Assembly (NCBI GenBank): GCA_029857975.1
Contig: JAOUFX010000267.1
Span: 1 to 5,429, forward strand
DNA: 5,429 nt
Reading direction: 5' to 3'
Origin: Deltaproteobacteria bacterium
GTDB taxonomy: Bacteria; Desulfobacterota; SM23-61
How positions within the stretch are numbered: the first letter of the stretch is position 1; every line of letters starts with the position of its first letter. The notes under the pieces were generated by a model. That model was not told where the DNA came from. It searched no databases and saw only the letters and a program-made list of their open reading frames with translations. The translations under genes were made by a program, and so were the position numbers. Below are positions 4,889 to 5,429 of the stretch, in pieces.

Positions 4889-5429
4889 CTAAACCTTTTT
4901 CACCTGCACGATGATTTCCGAGGACATGGCATGACCCACCGTGGGATCGAACAGGGTGGGGAGGAAATCATTGTAGGATAATCCCAGATCGTAGGCGGTG
5001 GTCAAATTCTTGGAAAAAATACCGTAGCCGCTGGGAAGCCAGGCACAAGAGGGGTGAATTCCCTCGGTCAATTTCACCCGGATCTTCCCCTCGCCGACCA
5101 AGGATTTGATCATTATGAGGTCTCCATCCCGTAAACCCAGTTGCGCTCCCCTCTGTCGGTTCATCCATAGCCGGATCAGGTCGTAGCGGTGGCTGATCTC
5201 CATGAGGTAAGGCTGATTGGCGGTCATGGCATGGGTGTGGAACGCCTGCTTTCCATGGAGGAGGCGGAAGGAATGGGGATCTTGGGGGTCGGGGGATACC
5301 AGAGGCTCTTCCCAGCGGGGAATGGGCGGAAATCCCAGTTTTTCCAGAGTCGAGGAATAAATCTCCGCTTTTCCCGAGGGGGTGTCCAGCCTGTCGAACC
5401 CTTCCTGCCACGGCTCCCCCACGAAGAGG
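4889..5429 (-). CDS. Molybdopterin oxidoreductase catalytic subunit (Psr/Phs-like), C-terminal part
   Basis: Partial gene: 179 codons before the TAG at 4889-4891. The frame is open through the right edge, so the GTG at 5422 is an internal Val codon, not a start. The visible part is the C-terminal molydopterin-dinucleotide-binding domain of DMSO-reductase-superfamily enzymes. TPSGKAEIYS is the usual lead-in. Then come HGKQAFHTHAMTANQPYLMEI, a strongly polysulfide/thiosulfate-reductase-like segment, LWMNRQRGAQLGLRDGDLIMIKS, and the final barrel ending in IIVQVKKV. The catalytic Cys/Sec/Ser ligand, the N-terminal [4Fe-4S] site and the Tat signal lie upstream of the window. It heads the visible operon with the ferredoxin-like, TorD-type, lipoprotein and NrfD-type genes. 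The assignment to the PsrA/PhsA branch is likely but not proven; arsenate, tetrathionate or uncharacterised relatives share this tail. Confidence 0.9.
   Translation of the reverse strand, partial: LFVGEPWQEGFDRLDTPSGKAEIYSSTLEKLGFPPIPRWEEPLVSPDPQDPHSFRLLHGKQAFHTHAMTANQPYLMEISHRYDLIRLWMNRQRGAQLGLRDGDLIMIKSLVGEGKIRVKLTEGIHPSCAWLPSGYGIFSKNLTTAYDLGLSYNDFLPTLFDPTVGHAMSSEIIVQVKKV

Noticed and set aside
4231..4914. A 227-codon open frame on the plus strand.
   Set aside because: It lies opposite the ferredoxin-like and TorD-type genes, whose cysteine and helix motifs are decisive; the plus-strand product looks like a shadow.

Overview
The window looks like a piece of an anaerobic bacterial chromosome of roughly middling GC. 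It most resembles the Desulfobacterota (old Deltaproteobacteria) or a similar environmental anaerobe. That assignment is an inference from gene content (a polysulfide/thiosulfate-reductase-like molybdoenzyme operon, a truncated UspA, an orphan-looking hisF-like gene) and from intergenic repeats made of CACAGAG units. No rRNA, tRNA or marker gene fixes the taxon.

Layout. (1) 1-225, minus strand: the first 75 codons of a HisF-family cyclase gene that leaves the window on the left. (2) 226-789: a 564-base divergent intergenic region. It holds a GC-rich 38-base palindrome and, at 474-657, a very long imperfect hairpin whose core is two perfect 24-base inverted arms. I see no convincing gene there, although several frames stay open. 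(3) 790-1746, plus strand: a complete fumarylacetoacetate-hydrolase-fold enzyme. (4) 1765-2175, plus strand: the remnant of a universal stress protein whose first ~40 residues are gone. The sequence upstream of the break contains CACAGAG repeat units. (5) 2190-5429, minus strand: a complex iron-sulfur molybdoenzyme cluster. In transcription order it has the C-terminal end of the molybdopterin catalytic subunit, a four-cluster ferredoxin-like subunit, a TorD-type assembly chaperone, a small twin-arginine lipoprotein, and an eight-helix NrfD/PsrC membrane subunit.

How the genes work together. The catalytic subunit, ferredoxin subunit and NrfD protein form the A-B-C architecture of Psr/Phs/Dms-type respiratory complexes, in which quinol and a membrane-outer molybdenum (or tungsten) active site are linked by a chain of four [4Fe-4S] clusters. 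The TorD protein would help insert the cofactor before export. The small lipoprotein overlaps the chaperone gene and is probably exported by the same Tat route, but I cannot assign it a function. The first four genes are packed tightly (10- and 4-base gaps and one 23-base overlap). The NrfD gene is set apart by 227 bases containing a strong hairpin and a 162-base imperfect inverted repeat, which looks like an insertion into the operon.

The unexplained items most worth follow-up are the 474-657 hairpin element, the CACAGAG-unit repeats at the operon interruption and the UspA truncation, and the small Tat lipoprotein.
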